Origin: Ideonella sp. A 288
GTDB lineage: Bacteria; Pseudomonadota; Gammaproteobacteria; Burkholderiales; Burkholderiaceae_C
DNA: 64,000 bases
Assembly (NCBI RefSeq): GCF_002198735.1
Contig: NZ_MWLO01000123.1
Coordinates: forward strand, 1 to 64,000
Reading direction: 5' to 3'
Below the pieces are notes generated by a model. It was not told where the DNA came from. It made no database searches and worked only from the letters and a program-made list of their open reading frames with translations. The translations under genes and the position numbers were made by a program. Positions 18,536 through 30,428 of this stretch are shown in pieces (the stretch's first letter is position 1; each line of letters begins with the position of its first letter).

Positions 18536-19702
18536 TCAGAGGCGCGCCAGCCGTTCCAGCGCCAGGGCCAGCGTCTCGTCCTTCTTGGCGAAGCAGAACC
18601 GGGCCAGGCCCTGGTTGCGGCGGTCGTCGTAGAAGGCCGACAGCGGGATCGCGGCCACGCCCACCTCGGCGGTGAGCCAGCGGCAGAAGTCTTCCTCGGG
18701 CAGCGCGCTGATAGCGCTGTAGTCGACGCACTGGAAGTAGCTGCCCTCGCTGGGCAACAGCCGGAAGCGGGTGCCGGCCAGGCCGGCCCTGAACAGGTCG
18801 CGCTTGCGCTGGTAGAACGCCGGCAGTTCGAGGTAGGGCGCGGGGTCGGCCATGTAGCGTGCCAGGCCATGCTGCATCGGCGTGTTGACCGTGAAGACGT
18901 TGAACTGGTGCACCTTGCGGAACTCGGCCATCAGCGGCTCGGGCGCCACCACGGTGCCGACCTTCCATCCGGTGACGTGGTAGGTCTTGCCGAAGCTCGA
19001 CACCACGAAGGCACGCGCCGACAACTCGGCGTGCGCGGCGGCACTGGCGTGTCGCTCGCCGTCGAACACCATGTGCTCGTACACCTCGTCCGAGATCAGC
19101 AGGATGTCGGTGGGGCGCAGCAACTCGGCCAGCCTGTCCAGGTCGGCCGCACGCCAGATCGTGGCGCTGGGGTTGTGCGGCGAGTTGACGATGATCGCGC
19201 GCGTGCGCGGCCCGATGGCGGCTTCGATGGCGGCGAAGTCCGGGCGGAAGGTGCCGGCCTGCAGGGCCACGCGCACCACCGTGCCGCCGGCCAGTTCGAT
19301 GTTGGGCACGTAGCTGTCGTAGCAGGGTTCGAGCACGATCACCTCGTCGCCCGGCGAGACGATGGCAAGCACGGCCGTGAGGATGCCCTGGGTGGCGCCG
19401 GCGGTGATGGTGATCTCGGTGGCAGGGTCGTAGCGCCGCCCGTACAGCGTGGCGATCTTGTCGCTCACGGCCTGCCGCAGCACCGGCACCCCGGCCATCG
19501 GCGGGTACTGGTTCAGGCCTTCGCGCATGGCCTGCGTGACATGGTCGATGAGGCGTGGATCGCCCTCGAAATCGGGGAAGCCCTGGCCCAGGTTGACGGC
19601 AGCGTGCTCGGTGGCGAGCGCGGACATCACCGTGAAGATGGTCGTGCCGACGTTGGGCAGCCGGCTGGGCGGGACGGGCGTGCGGGCGGGGGAAGTGGTC
19701 AT
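18536..19702 (-). CDS. ybdL: Methionine aminotransferase YbdL
   Basis: 388 residues, fold-type I PLP aminotransferase closely matching E. coli YbdL along its length. Matching stretches include VGTTIFTVMSALATEHAAVN, the tight GFPDFEGDP, ITAGATQGILTAV, NSPHNPSATIW, SDEVYEHMVF and the PLP-lysine motif SSFGKTYHVTGWKVG. YbdL prefers methionine, His and Phe as amino donors. The stop is 20 bp from the convergent FimV gene, and it lies 3 bp downstream of cysB on the same strand. It may thus be the last gene of the lptF-lptG-cbiX-cysB operon, consistent with sulfur amino-acid metabolism. Confidence 0.92.
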   Translation of the reverse strand: MTTSPARTPVPPSRLPNVGTTIFTVMSALATEHAAVNLGQGFPDFEGDPRLIDHVTQAMREGLNQYPPMAGVPVLRQAVSDKIATLYGRRYDPATEITITAGATQGILTAVLAIVSPGDEVIVLEPCYDSYVPNIELAGGTVVRVALQAGTFRPDFAAIEAAIGPRTRAIIVNSPHNPSATIWRAADLDRLAELLRPTDILLISDEVYEHMVFDGERHASAAAHAELSARAFVVSSFGKTYHVTGWKVGTVVAPEPLMAEFRKVHQFNVFTVNTPMQHGLARYMADPAPYLELPAFYQRKRDLFRAGLAGTRFRLLPSEGSYFQCVDYSAISALPEEDFCRWLTAEVGVAAIPLSAFYDDRRNQGLARFCFAKKDETLALALERLARL

Positions 19703-19705
19703 CGC

Positions 19706-20650
19706 TCAAAGGTCGAAGGCATCGGGCTCGCCGGACATGGCGCGCTCGATGAGGGGTCGGGACAGGCGGTCGGACAGCATCTCGGCAAACGCATAGACGA
19801 ACTGCCGCAGGTAGGCGCCGCGCTTGAAGGCCACGCGGGCGGTGTTGAAGCCGAACAGGTGGCCGACCGGGCGCGACACCAGGTCGCCGTCGAGCGGGTC
19901 GTCGCGCACGGCCATCTCGGCCACGATGCCCACGCCCATGCCCACCCGCACATAGGTCTTGATGACATCGGCGTCGATGGCTTCCAGTGCGAAGGTGGGG
20001 CTGAGCCGCGCACGCGCGAAGGCCTCGTCGACCCGCGAGCGTCCGCTGAAGGTGGGGTGGTAGGTGACCAGCGGCTCGGCGGCCAGTTGCTCGAGCGTCG
20101 GCCGCTCGACCGCCGCGAGAGGGTGCCCGGCCGGAACGACGATGGCGTGCTGCCACTGGTAGCAGGGCATGGACACCAGACCCTCGGCATCGGTGAGCAC
20201 CTCGGTGGCCACGCCGATCTCGGCCACGTCGTCCAGCAGCATGCGCGCCACATCGCGCGGTGTGCCCTGGTGCAGCACCACCTGCACCCGCGGGAAGCGC
20301 CGGCGCAGCGCCGCCACGGCCTGCGGCATGAAATAGCGCGCCTGCGAATGCGTGGTGGCGATGGACAGCGTGCCGGCGTCCTGCTTCGAATACTCTTCCC
20401 CGATGCGCTTGAGGTTGGCCACCTCGCGCATGATGATCTCCACCGACTTCAGCACCTGCAGACCGGGCTCGGTGATGCGGCGGATGCGCTTGCCGTGGCG
20501 CACGAAGATGTCGACGCCGAGCTCTTCCTCGAACTCGAGGATGGCCTTGCTGATGCCCGGCTGCGAGGTGTGCAGCGCCTTGGCCGTCTCGGTGAGGTTG
20601 AGATCGCGCCGCGCGGCCTCCTGCAGGAAGCGGAACTGGTGCAGGTTCAT
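19706..20650 (-). CDS. cysB: CysB-family LysR regulator
   Basis: 314 residues, LysR type with the HTH at 1-60 (MNLHQFRFLQEAARRDLNLT, HTSQPGISKAILEFEEELGV). The distinctive CysB/Cbl features are QVLKSVEIIMREVANLKRIG and the ligand-binding TTHSQARYFMP (the Thr-Thr/Ser region binding sulfate, thiosulfate or O-acetylserine). The length suits CysB. Its start overlaps the stop of the cbiX gene by 4 bp. It should activate the sulfate-assimilation genes, and its coupling to a sirohydrochlorin chelatase fits, since sulfite reductase needs siroheme. Confidence 0.92.
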   Translation of the reverse strand: MNLHQFRFLQEAARRDLNLTETAKALHTSQPGISKAILEFEEELGVDIFVRHGKRIRRITEPGLQVLKSVEIIMREVANLKRIGEEYSKQDAGTLSIATTHSQARYFMPQAVAALRRRFPRVQVVLHQGTPRDVARMLLDDVAEIGVATEVLTDAEGLVSMPCYQWQHAIVVPAGHPLAAVERPTLEQLAAEPLVTYHPTFSGRSRVDEAFARARLSPTFALEAIDADVIKTYVRVGMGVGIVAEMAVRDDPLDGDLVSRPVGHLFGFNTARVAFKRGAYLRQFVYAFAEMLSDRLSRPLIERAMSGEPDAFDL

Positions 20651-21030
20651 GGCGGCGCGCCGGCCGATAGGGCCACCTGCGCCATGGCCTCGACCACCGC
20701 CGCGGCCTCGCCGATGGTGGGTTGCAGCCGCCAGGCCACGTCCGGGTGGCGTTCGGTCAGTTCGGCCAGCAGGCGCGGGATGTCCTTGCGCACGTGGCCG
20801 CCGGCCCCGAGAAACAACGGCACCACGTTCACCTGGCGACAGCCGCGCGCGGCCAGCGCCTCGCCCGCCTCGACCAACCCGGGGGTCATGAACTCGAGAA
20901 AGGCCAGCACCACCGGGCAGTCCGGTTGCTGCTCGGCGCAGCGGCGCGCCACGGCCTCGAAGGGCAGGGCCCACGCGGGGTCGCGCGCGCCATGGGCAAA
21001 GAGCAGCAGTCCACGGGGGGAATCGTTCAC
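20647..21030 (-). CDS. cbiX: Small CbiX-type sirohydrochlorin chelatase
   Basis: 127 residues starting at GTG 21028-21030, which overlaps the lptG stop (GTGA). It is a single-domain CbiX/SirB-like chelatase. Metal-binding His residues are in LLFAHGARDPAW and PLFLGAGGHVRKDIP. It inserts Co2+ or Fe2+ into sirohydrochlorin for cobalamin or siroheme. The short form (about half the usual size) probably works as a homodimer, as for archaeal CbiX-small. Location between lptG and cysB suggests a siroheme role for sulfite reduction. Confidence 0.88.
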   Translation of the reverse strand: MNDSPRGLLLFAHGARDPAWALPFEAVARRCAEQQPDCPVVLAFLEFMTPGLVEAGEALAARGCRQVNVVPLFLGAGGHVRKDIPRLLAELTERHPDVAWRLQPTIGEAAAVVEAMAQVALSAGAPP

Positions 21031-22142
21031 CGGTACCTCACGAGCCACGCAAAGGCGGCCATCGACAGCAGCAGGTACAGCGCGCTGGGAGCCGCTGCCA
21101 CCACCCACGGCGTCCATTGCTGCAACAGGCCCAGGTGGCCCGAGACGTTGTTGAGCAGCACGAAGCTGATGCCCAGCATGATGCCGCCGAACACCTTGAA
21201 GCTGACGCCGCCAGCGCGGGCGTGCAGATAGGCGAAGGGCAGGGCGAGCGCCACCATCACCACGCAGGCCAATGGGTACAGCGCCTTCTTCCAGAACTGG
21301 ATCTCGTGGCGCTGCGCGGCCTGGTCCTGGTGGGTCAGGTGGGTGCTGTAGCGCCACAGCTCGAGCGTCGACATGGTCTGCACCGGCAGCAGTGCGGCGG
21401 CCACCACGCCGGCGTCGAGCGAACTGGGCCAGTCGAGCGTGGCCAGGGTCTGGGCCTGCAGGCTGGCAGACTGCCCGGCCGTGTCGGGCGTGGGCCAGTC
21501 GGTGCGCTGCACCTGGCGCAGGTGCCACTGGCCATCGGCTCCGACCAGGCCTGCGCCGGCTTCCATGCGGGTGCGCAGCCGACCATCGCGGTCGAACTCG
21601 TAGATGCGGATGCCCCGCAGCTCACCGCCCGGCGCCGTGGCGGCCACGTTGACCGAGATGCTGCGTTCGTCCGGCGTGCCCTGCAGGCGCCGCTCCTTCA
21701 GCCACGCGCCGCTGTGGCCAAGCGACAGCCCGCGCGCGCCGGCCTTCAGCAGCACGGCCTCGCGCTCGGTCCAGGGCACCACATGGTCGCCCACGATGAA
21801 CGTCAGCACCGCGAAGGCCAGCCCCGGCAGCGCCAGCAGCCACAGCGCGCGGGCCGGCCCCAGCCCACCGGTGCGCAGGATGGTGAACTCGGACGACTGC
21901 GCCAGGCGGGCCATCGAGTAGATGGTGCCGATGAGCACCGCGATCGGGAACAGCTCGTAGAAGTGCCCGGGCAGCTCGAGCAGCGACTTGGCCACGGCGT
22001 GCCACAGCGTGTAGCCGTCCCGGCCGACCTGCTCGATCTCGTCGACGAAGTCGATGAAGAAGAACAGCGACAGGAACGCGACGGCCACGAAGGCCACCGA
22101 CCAGACGATGTCGCGGTACAGCAGGCGGCGGACGGTTTTCAT
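21027..22142 (-). CDS. lptG: LPS export ABC permease LptG
   Basis: 371 residues, one of the two permeases of the LptB2FG machine that extracts lipopolysaccharide from the inner membrane. It has N-terminal membrane spans (VWSVAFVAVAFLSLFFFIDF, then around 60-120), a central periplasmic beta-jellyroll (~130-265), and three C-terminal spans (AACVV..., ISFVLLNN, YLLLSMAAF). Signature patches are FYELFPIAVLIGTIYSMARL, SSEFTILRTGG and FWKKALYPLACVVM. It starts at 22142, overlapping the lptF stop by 4 bp (ATGA), and its own stop overlaps cbiX. Confidence 0.95.
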   Translation of the reverse strand: MKTVRRLLYRDIVWSVAFVAVAFLSLFFFIDFVDEIEQVGRDGYTLWHAVAKSLLELPGHFYELFPIAVLIGTIYSMARLAQSSEFTILRTGGLGPARALWLLALPGLAFAVLTFIVGDHVVPWTEREAVLLKAGARGLSLGHSGAWLKERRLQGTPDERSISVNVAATAPGGELRGIRIYEFDRDGRLRTRMEAGAGLVGADGQWHLRQVQRTDWPTPDTAGQSASLQAQTLATLDWPSSLDAGVVAAALLPVQTMSTLELWRYSTHLTHQDQAAQRHEIQFWKKALYPLACVVMVALALPFAYLHARAGGVSFKVFGGIMLGISFVLLNNVSGHLGLLQQWTPWVVAAAPSALYLLLSMAAFAWLVRYR

Positions 22143-23233
22143 GCAGTCGCCCTCTTCGGCCACCAGCGCACCACCGTGGCATGGTCGCGCCACCACAGCA
22201 GCCCCATGGCCAGCAGGAAGGCGCTGCCGTGCAGGGTCAACATGGCCGGCCCCAGCCCGAAGCGGCCGCCGCCCACCCACGCCTGCGAGAGGTTGATGAG
22301 GTTGAAGTACACGATGAATCCGAGCAGCGCGAAGAGCAGGTTCCAGTTGCTGGCGCGGCGCGGGTTGGTGGCGGCCAGCCCCACGCCCAGCAGCATCAGG
22401 TTGGCGGCGGCCAGCAGCAGTCCGAAGCGCCAGGCCAGTTCGCCCTGGTTGCGGACATCGGGGTTGCGCATCAGGTCGATGGTGCGCATGGCGCGCGGCA
22501 GCACGGCCTCGGCGCTGCGCGCGGTGCGTTCATCGACGACCACACGGTAGTCGTCGAAGCTGGCCAGGCTGCGGCGCCCGGTGGCCAGTTCGGTCTCGTT
22601 GCGCTGGCCGTGCTCGAGCACCAGCACGCGGTCGGCGTCGATGGTCTCGAGGCGGCCGCTGCGCGCCGAGGTCACCGACTCGGCGGTCGGTTGCCGTGAC
22701 AGGATGAACACGTTGTGCCCGTCCACACCCTCGCGGCTGGCGCGGTCGACGAAGAACACACGGCTGCCGTCGCGCGAGGTCTGGAACACGCCTGGGGCCA
22801 CGCGCGACAGGTCGGAGCGTTGCTCGTAACGCTGGCGCAGCTCGGCGCTGCTGCGGTTGCCCCAGGGCCAGACGAAGAGCGCCAGCAGGCCCACCACCAG
22901 CAGCACCGGCCAGGCCATGCGCAGCACCGGCCGAACGAAGCGCGACAGGCCGACCCCGCAGGTGAACCAGATGGCCATCTCGCTGTCGCGGTACATGCGG
23001 CCCAGCGTCACCACCACGGCGATGAACAGCGACAGCGACAGCATCGTCGGCAGGTGGCCGAGTGCGAAGTAGCCGAGCAGCAGCACCACGTCCTCGGGCG
23101 CGATCCTGCCGCCCGCCGCCTGGCCGAGCGTGCGGATCAGCATCATCGTGATGACGATGGTGAGGATGACCACCAGGGTGGCCCCGAAGCTCCTGGCCAG
23201 CTCTCGACGCACAGTCGAATCGAATAACATCAT
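22139..23233 (-). CDS. lptF: LPS export ABC permease LptF
   Basis: 364 residues, partner of LptG. The N-terminal pattern MLFDSTVRRELARSF, LIRTLGQAAGGRI and LPTMLSLSLFIAVVVTLGRM is diagnostic, followed by a coupling-helix region YRDSEMAIWFTCGVGLSRFV. A periplasmic jellyroll domain and C-terminal spans (AWRFGLLLAAANLMLLGVGL) follow. Start at 23233 with GGA/GAGA just upstream; a second ATG follows directly. The start codon is only 24 bp from the divergent pepA start, so promoters of each gene must lie within or across the other gene's 5' end. Confidence 0.95.
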   Translation of the reverse strand: MMLFDSTVRRELARSFGATLVVILTIVITMMLIRTLGQAAGGRIAPEDVVLLLGYFALGHLPTMLSLSLFIAVVVTLGRMYRDSEMAIWFTCGVGLSRFVRPVLRMAWPVLLVVGLLALFVWPWGNRSSAELRQRYEQRSDLSRVAPGVFQTSRDGSRVFFVDRASREGVDGHNVFILSRQPTAESVTSARSGRLETIDADRVLVLEHGQRNETELATGRRSLASFDDYRVVVDERTARSAEAVLPRAMRTIDLMRNPDVRNQGELAWRFGLLLAAANLMLLGVGLAATNPRRASNWNLLFALLGFIVYFNLINLSQAWVGGGRFGLGPAMLTLHGSAFLLAMGLLWWRDHATVVRWWPKRATA

Positions 23234-23257
23234 TCCATCTCTTGAATCGGGCGAATT

Positions 23258-24721
23258 ATGGACTTCCGCACCCAAGTGGCCGCCGCCGGCGCCACCAGCC
23301 AGTTGGCCGTCGATGCCTTGTTGCTGCTGATCGCGGCCGACACGGTACCGGCCGGGCTCGACGACGCCATCGCGGCGGCGGTGTCCGACGCGGTGCGCGA
23401 CGGTGATCTCGTGCTGAAGGCCGGCAAGACGCTCTACCTGCATCGCCTGCCCGGGCTGAAGTCATCGCGCCTGGCCGTGGCGGTGGCCGGCAAGGACACC
23501 CCCAAGGCCGTCAAGGCCGCCGCGGCCGCCGGGCTGGCGCTGCTGAAGGCCCAGGGCATCAAGCATGTTGGCGTGCAGATCGCCGGCGTCGAGGCGCTGC
23601 AGGCCGGCCATGCCGAGGCCGTGGCCGCGGCCGTGGGCGACGCGGCCTACCTGTACCGCACCACCAAGCCCAGCGCGCCGGCGGCGCCGGCGCTGTCGCG
23701 CATCACCGTGCTGGCCCGCGACAAGGCCGAGGCCGAGCGCCTGGCCGGCGGCCTGTCGTGCGGAGCGGCCATCGCCAAGGGCGTGACGCTGGCCCGCGAA
23801 CTGGCCAACCGGCCCGGCAACCACTGCACGCCCAGCGACCTGGCGGCCGAGGCGCGGCGCCTGGGCAAGCAGTACAAGCTGAAGGTCGACGTGCTCGACC
23901 GCAAGGCGATCGAGGCGCTGGGCATGGGCTCGTTCCTGGCCGTGGCGCAGGGGTCGGACCAGCCCCCGCGCTTCATCGTCGTGCATTACAACGGCGCGGC
24001 CAAGAAGCAGGCGCCGGTGGTGCTGGTCGGCAAGGGCATCACCTTCGACACCGGCGGCATCTCGCTCAAGCCCGGCGAGGGCATGGACGAGATGAAGTTC
24101 GACATGGGCGGCGCAGCCAGCGTGCTGGGCACGCTGTGCGCCGTGGCCGAACTGGGCGCCAAGGTCAACCTGATCGGCGTCATCGCGGCCAGCGAGAACA
24201 TGCCCGGCGGCAAGGCGGTGAAGCCGGGCGACGTGGTCACCAGCATGTCGGGCCAGACCATCGAGATCCTCAACACCGACGCCGAAGGGCGCCTGGTGCT
24301 GTGCGATGCGCTCACCTACACAGAGCGCTTCAAGCCGGCGGTGGTGGTGGACATCGCCACGCTCACCGGCGCCTGCGTCATCGCGCTCGGGGCGGTGCGC
24401 TCCGGGCTGTTCAGCCCCGACGACGGCCTGGCCGGCGAACTGTTGGCCGCCGGCGATGCCGCGCTCGACCCGTGCTGGCGCATGCCGGTCGACGAGGAGT
24501 ACGACGAGGCGCTGAAAAGCAACTTCGCCGACATGGGCAACATCGGCGGCCGCCCGGGCGGCTCGATCACCGCGGCCATGTTCCTGAAGCGCTTCACCGG
24601 CAAGCTGCGCTGGGCGCACCTCGACATTGCCGGCACCGCCTGGAAGTCGGGCGCGGCCAAGGGCGCCACCGGCCGGCCGGTGGGCCTGCTCACGCACTAC
24701 GTGCTGTCGCAGGGGCAATGA
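23258..24721 (+). CDS. pepA: Leucyl aminopeptidase PepA
   Basis: 487 residues, M17 zinc aminopeptidase. The C-terminal catalytic domain has the metal and active-site stretches [28 protein letters not shown] and the family signature [10 protein letters not shown]. The N-terminal macrodomain-like half is present. In enteric bacteria PepA also binds DNA (XerC, carAB control); that role is not shown here. Its stop overlaps the holC start by 4 bp. Confidence 0.96.
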   Translation: MDFRTQVAAAGATSQLAVDALLLLIAADTVPAGLDDAIAAAVSDAVRDGDLVLKAGKTLYLHRLPGLKSSRLAVAVAGKDTPKAVKAAAAAGLALLKAQGIKHVGVQIAGVEALQAGHAEAVAAAVGDAAYLYRTTKPSAPAAPALSRITVLARDKAEAERLAGGLSCGAAIAKGVTLARELANRPGNHCTPSDLAAEARRLGKQYKLKVDVLDRKAIEALGMGSFLAVAQGSDQPPRFIVVHYNGAAKKQAPVVLVGKGITFDTGGISLKPGEGMDEMKFDMGGAASVLGTLCAVAELGAKVNLIGVIAASENMPGGKAVKPGDVVTSMSGQTIEILNTDAEGRLVLCDALTYTERFKPAVVVDIATLTGACVIALGAVRSGLFSPDDGLAGELLAAGDAALDPCWRMPVDEEYDEALKSNFADMGNIGGRPGGSITAAMFLKRFTGKLRWAHLDIAGTAWKSGAAKGATGRPVGLLTHYVLSQGQ

Positions 24722-25170
24722 CCGACGTCGCCTTCCACACCGGCATCCCGGACAAGCCGCTCTACACCTGTCGCCTGTTGCGCAAGGCGTGGCGCAGCGG
24801 TGCGAGGCTGGTGGTGGTGGGCACACCCGAGGCGTTGTCGCGGCTCGATCAGGCGCTGTGGGTCTTCGAGCAGGAAGAGTTCGTGCCGCACTTGCGGATG
24901 CGGCACGGCGAGCTGCCGACGGCCGAGATGCGGCGCACGCCGATCTGGCTGGCGGATTCGGCCGAGGTGCCGGCCGATGCGGGGGTGCTGGTCAACCTGG
25001 GGCCCGACTTCGTCGAGGCCTTCGAGCGCTTCGAGCGCGTCATCGAGGTGGTGGCCGCGGACGAGCAAGAGGCCCTGGCGGCACGCCAGCGCTGGCGTCG
25101 TTATTCGGCCTGCGGGTCGACGCCCTCGAACATGCCTTACCGCCAGGAAGCCGGTGGCCGGGCGGGCTGA
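24718..25170 (+). CDS. holC: DNA polymerase III subunit chi (HolC)
   Basis: 150 residues. [30 protein letters not shown] is the family N-terminus, with FVPHL and TPIWL motifs mid-protein and [20 protein letters not shown] at the end of the fold. Chi links the clamp loader to SSB. Overlap with pepA (ATGA) is the arrangement seen in many proteobacteria. Length fits the family. Confidence 0.94.
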   Translation: MTDVAFHTGIPDKPLYTCRLLRKAWRSGARLVVVGTPEALSRLDQALWVFEQEEFVPHLRMRHGELPTAEMRRTPIWLADSAEVPADAGVLVNLGPDFVEAFERFERVIEVVAADEQEALAARQRWRRYSACGSTPSNMPYRQEAGGRAG

Positions 25171-25389
25171 GCGCCTGGGCGCCGGGCAATGCCGGCCGCA
25201 TCGTGTCGGCGGCGCAGGAAGTCGGCGCGTTGTGTCCCCGGTGCCCAGGAGGGCCTCTTGCCCACGCGGCGAGAGAATTCCCCATGTGGGGCGCCGCGCA
25301 ACTAGGGTATTGTTGCGGCCGTTGAGAAACACCACAGCGCTAGCATTGGGCATCGCGCGCGCTCAACTCACTCATCCGGAGGTTACTGC

Positions 25390-26520
25390 ATGCAATTCAA
25401 GCTCAATCTGATCGTCGGCGCCGCCGTCGCGCTCGTCGCTGGCACCAGCATGGCGCAGGACATGGTCGTCAAGATCGGCCACGTCGGCCCGGTCTCTGGC
25501 GCCCAGGCCCACTATGGCAAGGACAACGAGAATGGCGCCCGGATGGCCATCGAGGATCTGAACGCCAAGGGCGTGACGATCGGCGGCAAGAAGGTCAAGC
25601 TCGAAATGGTGGCCGAAGACGACGCCGCCGACCCGAAGCAGGGCACCGCGGCCGCCCAGAAGCTGTGCGACGCCAAGGTCAATGGCGTGGTCGGCCACCT
25701 GAACTCGGGCACCACGATCCCGGCGTCCACGGTGTACAACCAATGTGGCATCCCCCACATCACGCCGTCGGCGACCAACCCCAAGCTGACGCAGCAGGGC
25801 TACAAGACGACCTTCCGCATGCTGGCCAACGACAACGCCCTGGGCGCCGGCCTGGCGCTGCACGCGGCCAACAACCTGAAGCTGAAGAAGGTTGCGATCA
25901 TCGATGACCGCACCGCCTACGGCCAGGGCGTGGCCGAGGTCTTCAAGAAGACCGCTCAGCAGCGTGGCATCCAGATCGTCGACGAGCAGTACACCACCGA
26001 CAAGGCCACCGACTTCATGGCCATCCTGACGGCCATCAAGTCCAAGGCGCCGGACGGTGTGTTCTACGGTGGCATGGACCCGCAGGCCGGCCCGATGCTG
26101 CGCCAGATGGAACAGCTCGGCCTGAGCAATGTCAAGTTCTTCGGCGGCGACGGCATCTGCACTGCCAAGCTGGCCGAACTGTCCGGTGGCGCCAAGACCC
26201 TGGCCAACGTGACCTGCGCCGAAGGCGGCGCCTCGCTCGACAAGATGCCTGGCGGCAAGGTCTGGAAGGACCGCTACGACAAGAAGTACCCGAACCAGTT
26301 CCAGGTGTACTCGCCCTACACCTACGACGCGGTGCACGTGCTCGTCGACGCCATGGTGCGCGCCGGCTCGGCCGACCCGAAGGTCTACACGGCCAAGCTG
26401 TTCGAAAGCAACTTCCAGGGCGTCACCGCCAAGGTCGGCTTCGAGCCCGATGGCGAGCTGAAGAACCCGGCCATGACCCTGTACTCGTACAAGGACGGCA
26501 AGAAGGTCCCGCTGAACTGA
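25390..26520 (+). CDS. Branched-chain amino-acid ABC transporter substrate-binding protein
   Basis: 376 residues, LivJ/LivK-type periplasmic binding protein (type I fold). Signal peptide 1-22 (MQFKLNLIVGAAVALVAGTS). Ligand-binding stretches are IGHVGPVSGAQAHYGKDNEN, HLNSGTTIPASTVYN, DRTAYGQGV and YSPYTYDAVHVLV. CCGGAGG lies 7 nt before the ATG. It is a solitary gene with its own terminator and no permease or ATPase genes beside it, so it must feed a transporter encoded elsewhere. Codon use suggests strong expression. Leucine/isoleucine/valine specificity is inferred from family only. Confidence 0.92.
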   Translation: MQFKLNLIVGAAVALVAGTSMAQDMVVKIGHVGPVSGAQAHYGKDNENGARMAIEDLNAKGVTIGGKKVKLEMVAEDDAADPKQGTAAAQKLCDAKVNGVVGHLNSGTTIPASTVYNQCGIPHITPSATNPKLTQQGYKTTFRMLANDNALGAGLALHAANNLKLKKVAIIDDRTAYGQGVAEVFKKTAQQRGIQIVDEQYTTDKATDFMAILTAIKSKAPDGVFYGGMDPQAGPMLRQMEQLGLSNVKFFGGDGICTAKLAELSGGAKTLANVTCAEGGASLDKMPGGKVWKDRYDKKYPNQFQVYSPYTYDAVHVLVDAMVRAGSADPKVYTAKLFESNFQGVTAKVGFEPDGELKNPAMTLYSYKDGKKVPLN

Positions 26521-26544
26521 TCGGCCTGAACGCCCGTCTCAGCC

Positions 26545-26570
26545 AAAGGGCGCCGCAAGGCGCCCTTTTT
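26545..26570 (+). terminator. Intrinsic terminator after the substrate-binding protein gene
   Basis: Perfect 10-bp stem AAAGGGCGCC / GGCGCCCTTT with GCAA tetraloop, extended by T residues, 24 bp past the stop. It sits between two convergent genes and could act for glgP from the other side too. Confidence 0.92.
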
Positions 26571-26595
26571 CTTGGCTGCGTGTCCGCCGGGAGGG

Positions 26596-29037
<2,442 letters not shown>

Positions 29038-29064
29038 AGGCGTGGTGGCGTCAAAGGAAAGCGA

Positions 29065-29092
29065 ATTATCGGCACGAGCCCGAACATGTGAA
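29065..29092 (-). promoter_or_regulatory. Candidate sigma-70 promoter of glgP
   Basis: Minus strand TTCACA, 16-bp spacer, GATAAT, each hexamer matching 5 of 6 consensus positions. It would start transcription about 20 nt before the GTG of glgP, giving a short leader without an obvious Shine-Dalgarno. Confidence 0.5.
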
Positions 29093-29152
29093 GGCGCGTC
29101 GTGGCACCATGGTGGACATGCGGCCATCGTGCCGGCGCACGAAGCAACAACC

Positions 29153-30427
29153 ATGCAACCCAAGGAACTCGCCTCCAGCCTCGACCTTCCGCGTCGCACC
29201 GTGGCGCTCGTGCTTGCGGGCGGCCGCGGCAGCCGCCTCAAGCAGATGACCGATCGACGGGCCAAGCCGGCCGTGTACTTCGGCGGCAAGTTCAGGATCG
29301 TCGATTTCGCCCTGTCCAACTGCCTGAACTCGGGCATCCGGCGCATCGGCGTCATCACCCAGTACAAGAGCCACAGCCTGTTGCGCCACATGCAGCGCGG
29401 CTGGGCCTTCCTCAACTCGGAGATGAACGAATTCGTCGACCTGATGCCGGCCCAGCAGCGGGTGGACGAGGAGTCGTGGTATCGCGGCACCGCCGATGCG
29501 GTGTACCAGAACCAGGACATCCTGGCCTCGTACCGTGCCGACTACATCGTCGTGCTGGCCGGCGACCACATCTACAAGATGAACTACGCCATCATGCTCG
29601 CCGATCACGTCGAGCAGGGGCGCGACTGCACGGTGGCCTGCATCGAAGTGCCGCGCAGCGAGGCCCATGCCTTCGGCGTGATGGCCATCGACGAACAACG
29701 CCGCATCGTCGACTTCGTCGAGAAGCCGGCCGACCCCCCGTCGGTGCCCGGCAAGCCCGATCGATCGCTGGCGAGCATGGGCATCTACATCTTCAATGCC
29801 CGCTACCTGTACCGCGAACTCGAGCGCGACATGGCCAACCCGACCTCCAGCCACGACTTCGGCAAGGACATCATCCCGGCCGCGGTGCGTGCAGGCCAGG
29901 CGGTGGCGCACCCGTTCGAGATGAGTTGCGTCGGTGCCAAAGTCGGCGCGCACCCCTATTGGCGCGACGTGGGCACGATCGATGCCTACTGGGATGCCAA
30001 CATCGACCTCACCGCCACCGACCCGGAACTGAACCTCTACGACACGCGCTGGCCGATCTGGACCTACCAACCCCAGTTGCCGCCGGCCAAGTTCGTGCAC
30101 AACCAGGACGACCGCCGTGGCATGGCCATCGAGTCGCTGGTGTCCGGCGGCTGCATCGTCTCGGGCCAGGTGTTCCGCTCGGTACTGTTCTCCAGCGTGC
30201 GGGTGCATTCGCACGCCATCGTGGCCTGGTCGCTGCTGCTGCCGGGGGTGCAGGTGGGGCGCGGCGCGCGCCTGAACCGAACCATCGTCGACCGAGGTTG
30301 CATCATTCCCGAAGGCATGGTCATTGGCGAGGACGCCGCGGCCGACGCAAGGCGTTTCCAGCGCAGCGAGCAGGGCGTCACGCTGGTGACCAGCCAGATG
30401 CTCGATGCACTGATTTCGGGCTTGTGA
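29153..30427 (+). CDS. glgC: Glucose-1-phosphate adenylyltransferase GlgC
   Basis: 424 residues. It makes ADP-glucose from ATP and glucose-1-phosphate, the committed step of glycogen synthesis. Signatures are [27 protein letters not shown] (split over the pyrophosphorylase loop), [33 protein letters not shown] and SMGIYIF, followed by a left-handed beta-helix with [20 protein letters not shown]. The start at 29153 precedes [20 protein letters not shown]. The stop is followed after one base by the glgA GTG, so the two are coupled. Confidence 0.95.
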   Translation: MQPKELASSLDLPRRTVALVLAGGRGSRLKQMTDRRAKPAVYFGGKFRIVDFALSNCLNSGIRRIGVITQYKSHSLLRHMQRGWAFLNSEMNEFVDLMPAQQRVDEESWYRGTADAVYQNQDILASYRADYIVVLAGDHIYKMNYAIMLADHVEQGRDCTVACIEVPRSEAHAFGVMAIDEQRRIVDFVEKPADPPSVPGKPDRSLASMGIYIFNARYLYRELERDMANPTSSHDFGKDIIPAAVRAGQAVAHPFEMSCVGAKVGAHPYWRDVGTIDAYWDANIDLTATDPELNLYDTRWPIWTYQPQLPPAKFVHNQDDRRGMAIESLVSGGCIVSGQVFRSVLFSSVRVHSHAIVAWSLLLPGVQVGRGARLNRTIVDRGCIIPEGMVIGEDAAADARRFQRSEQGVTLVTSQMLDALISGL

Positions 30428-30428
30428 G

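Noticed and set aside
16297-18870. Long open frame on the minus strand opposite the FimV-like gene
   Set aside because: It runs antisense to a well-supported gene, has repetitive Arg/Gly composition and no start signal. High GC keeps several frames open here.
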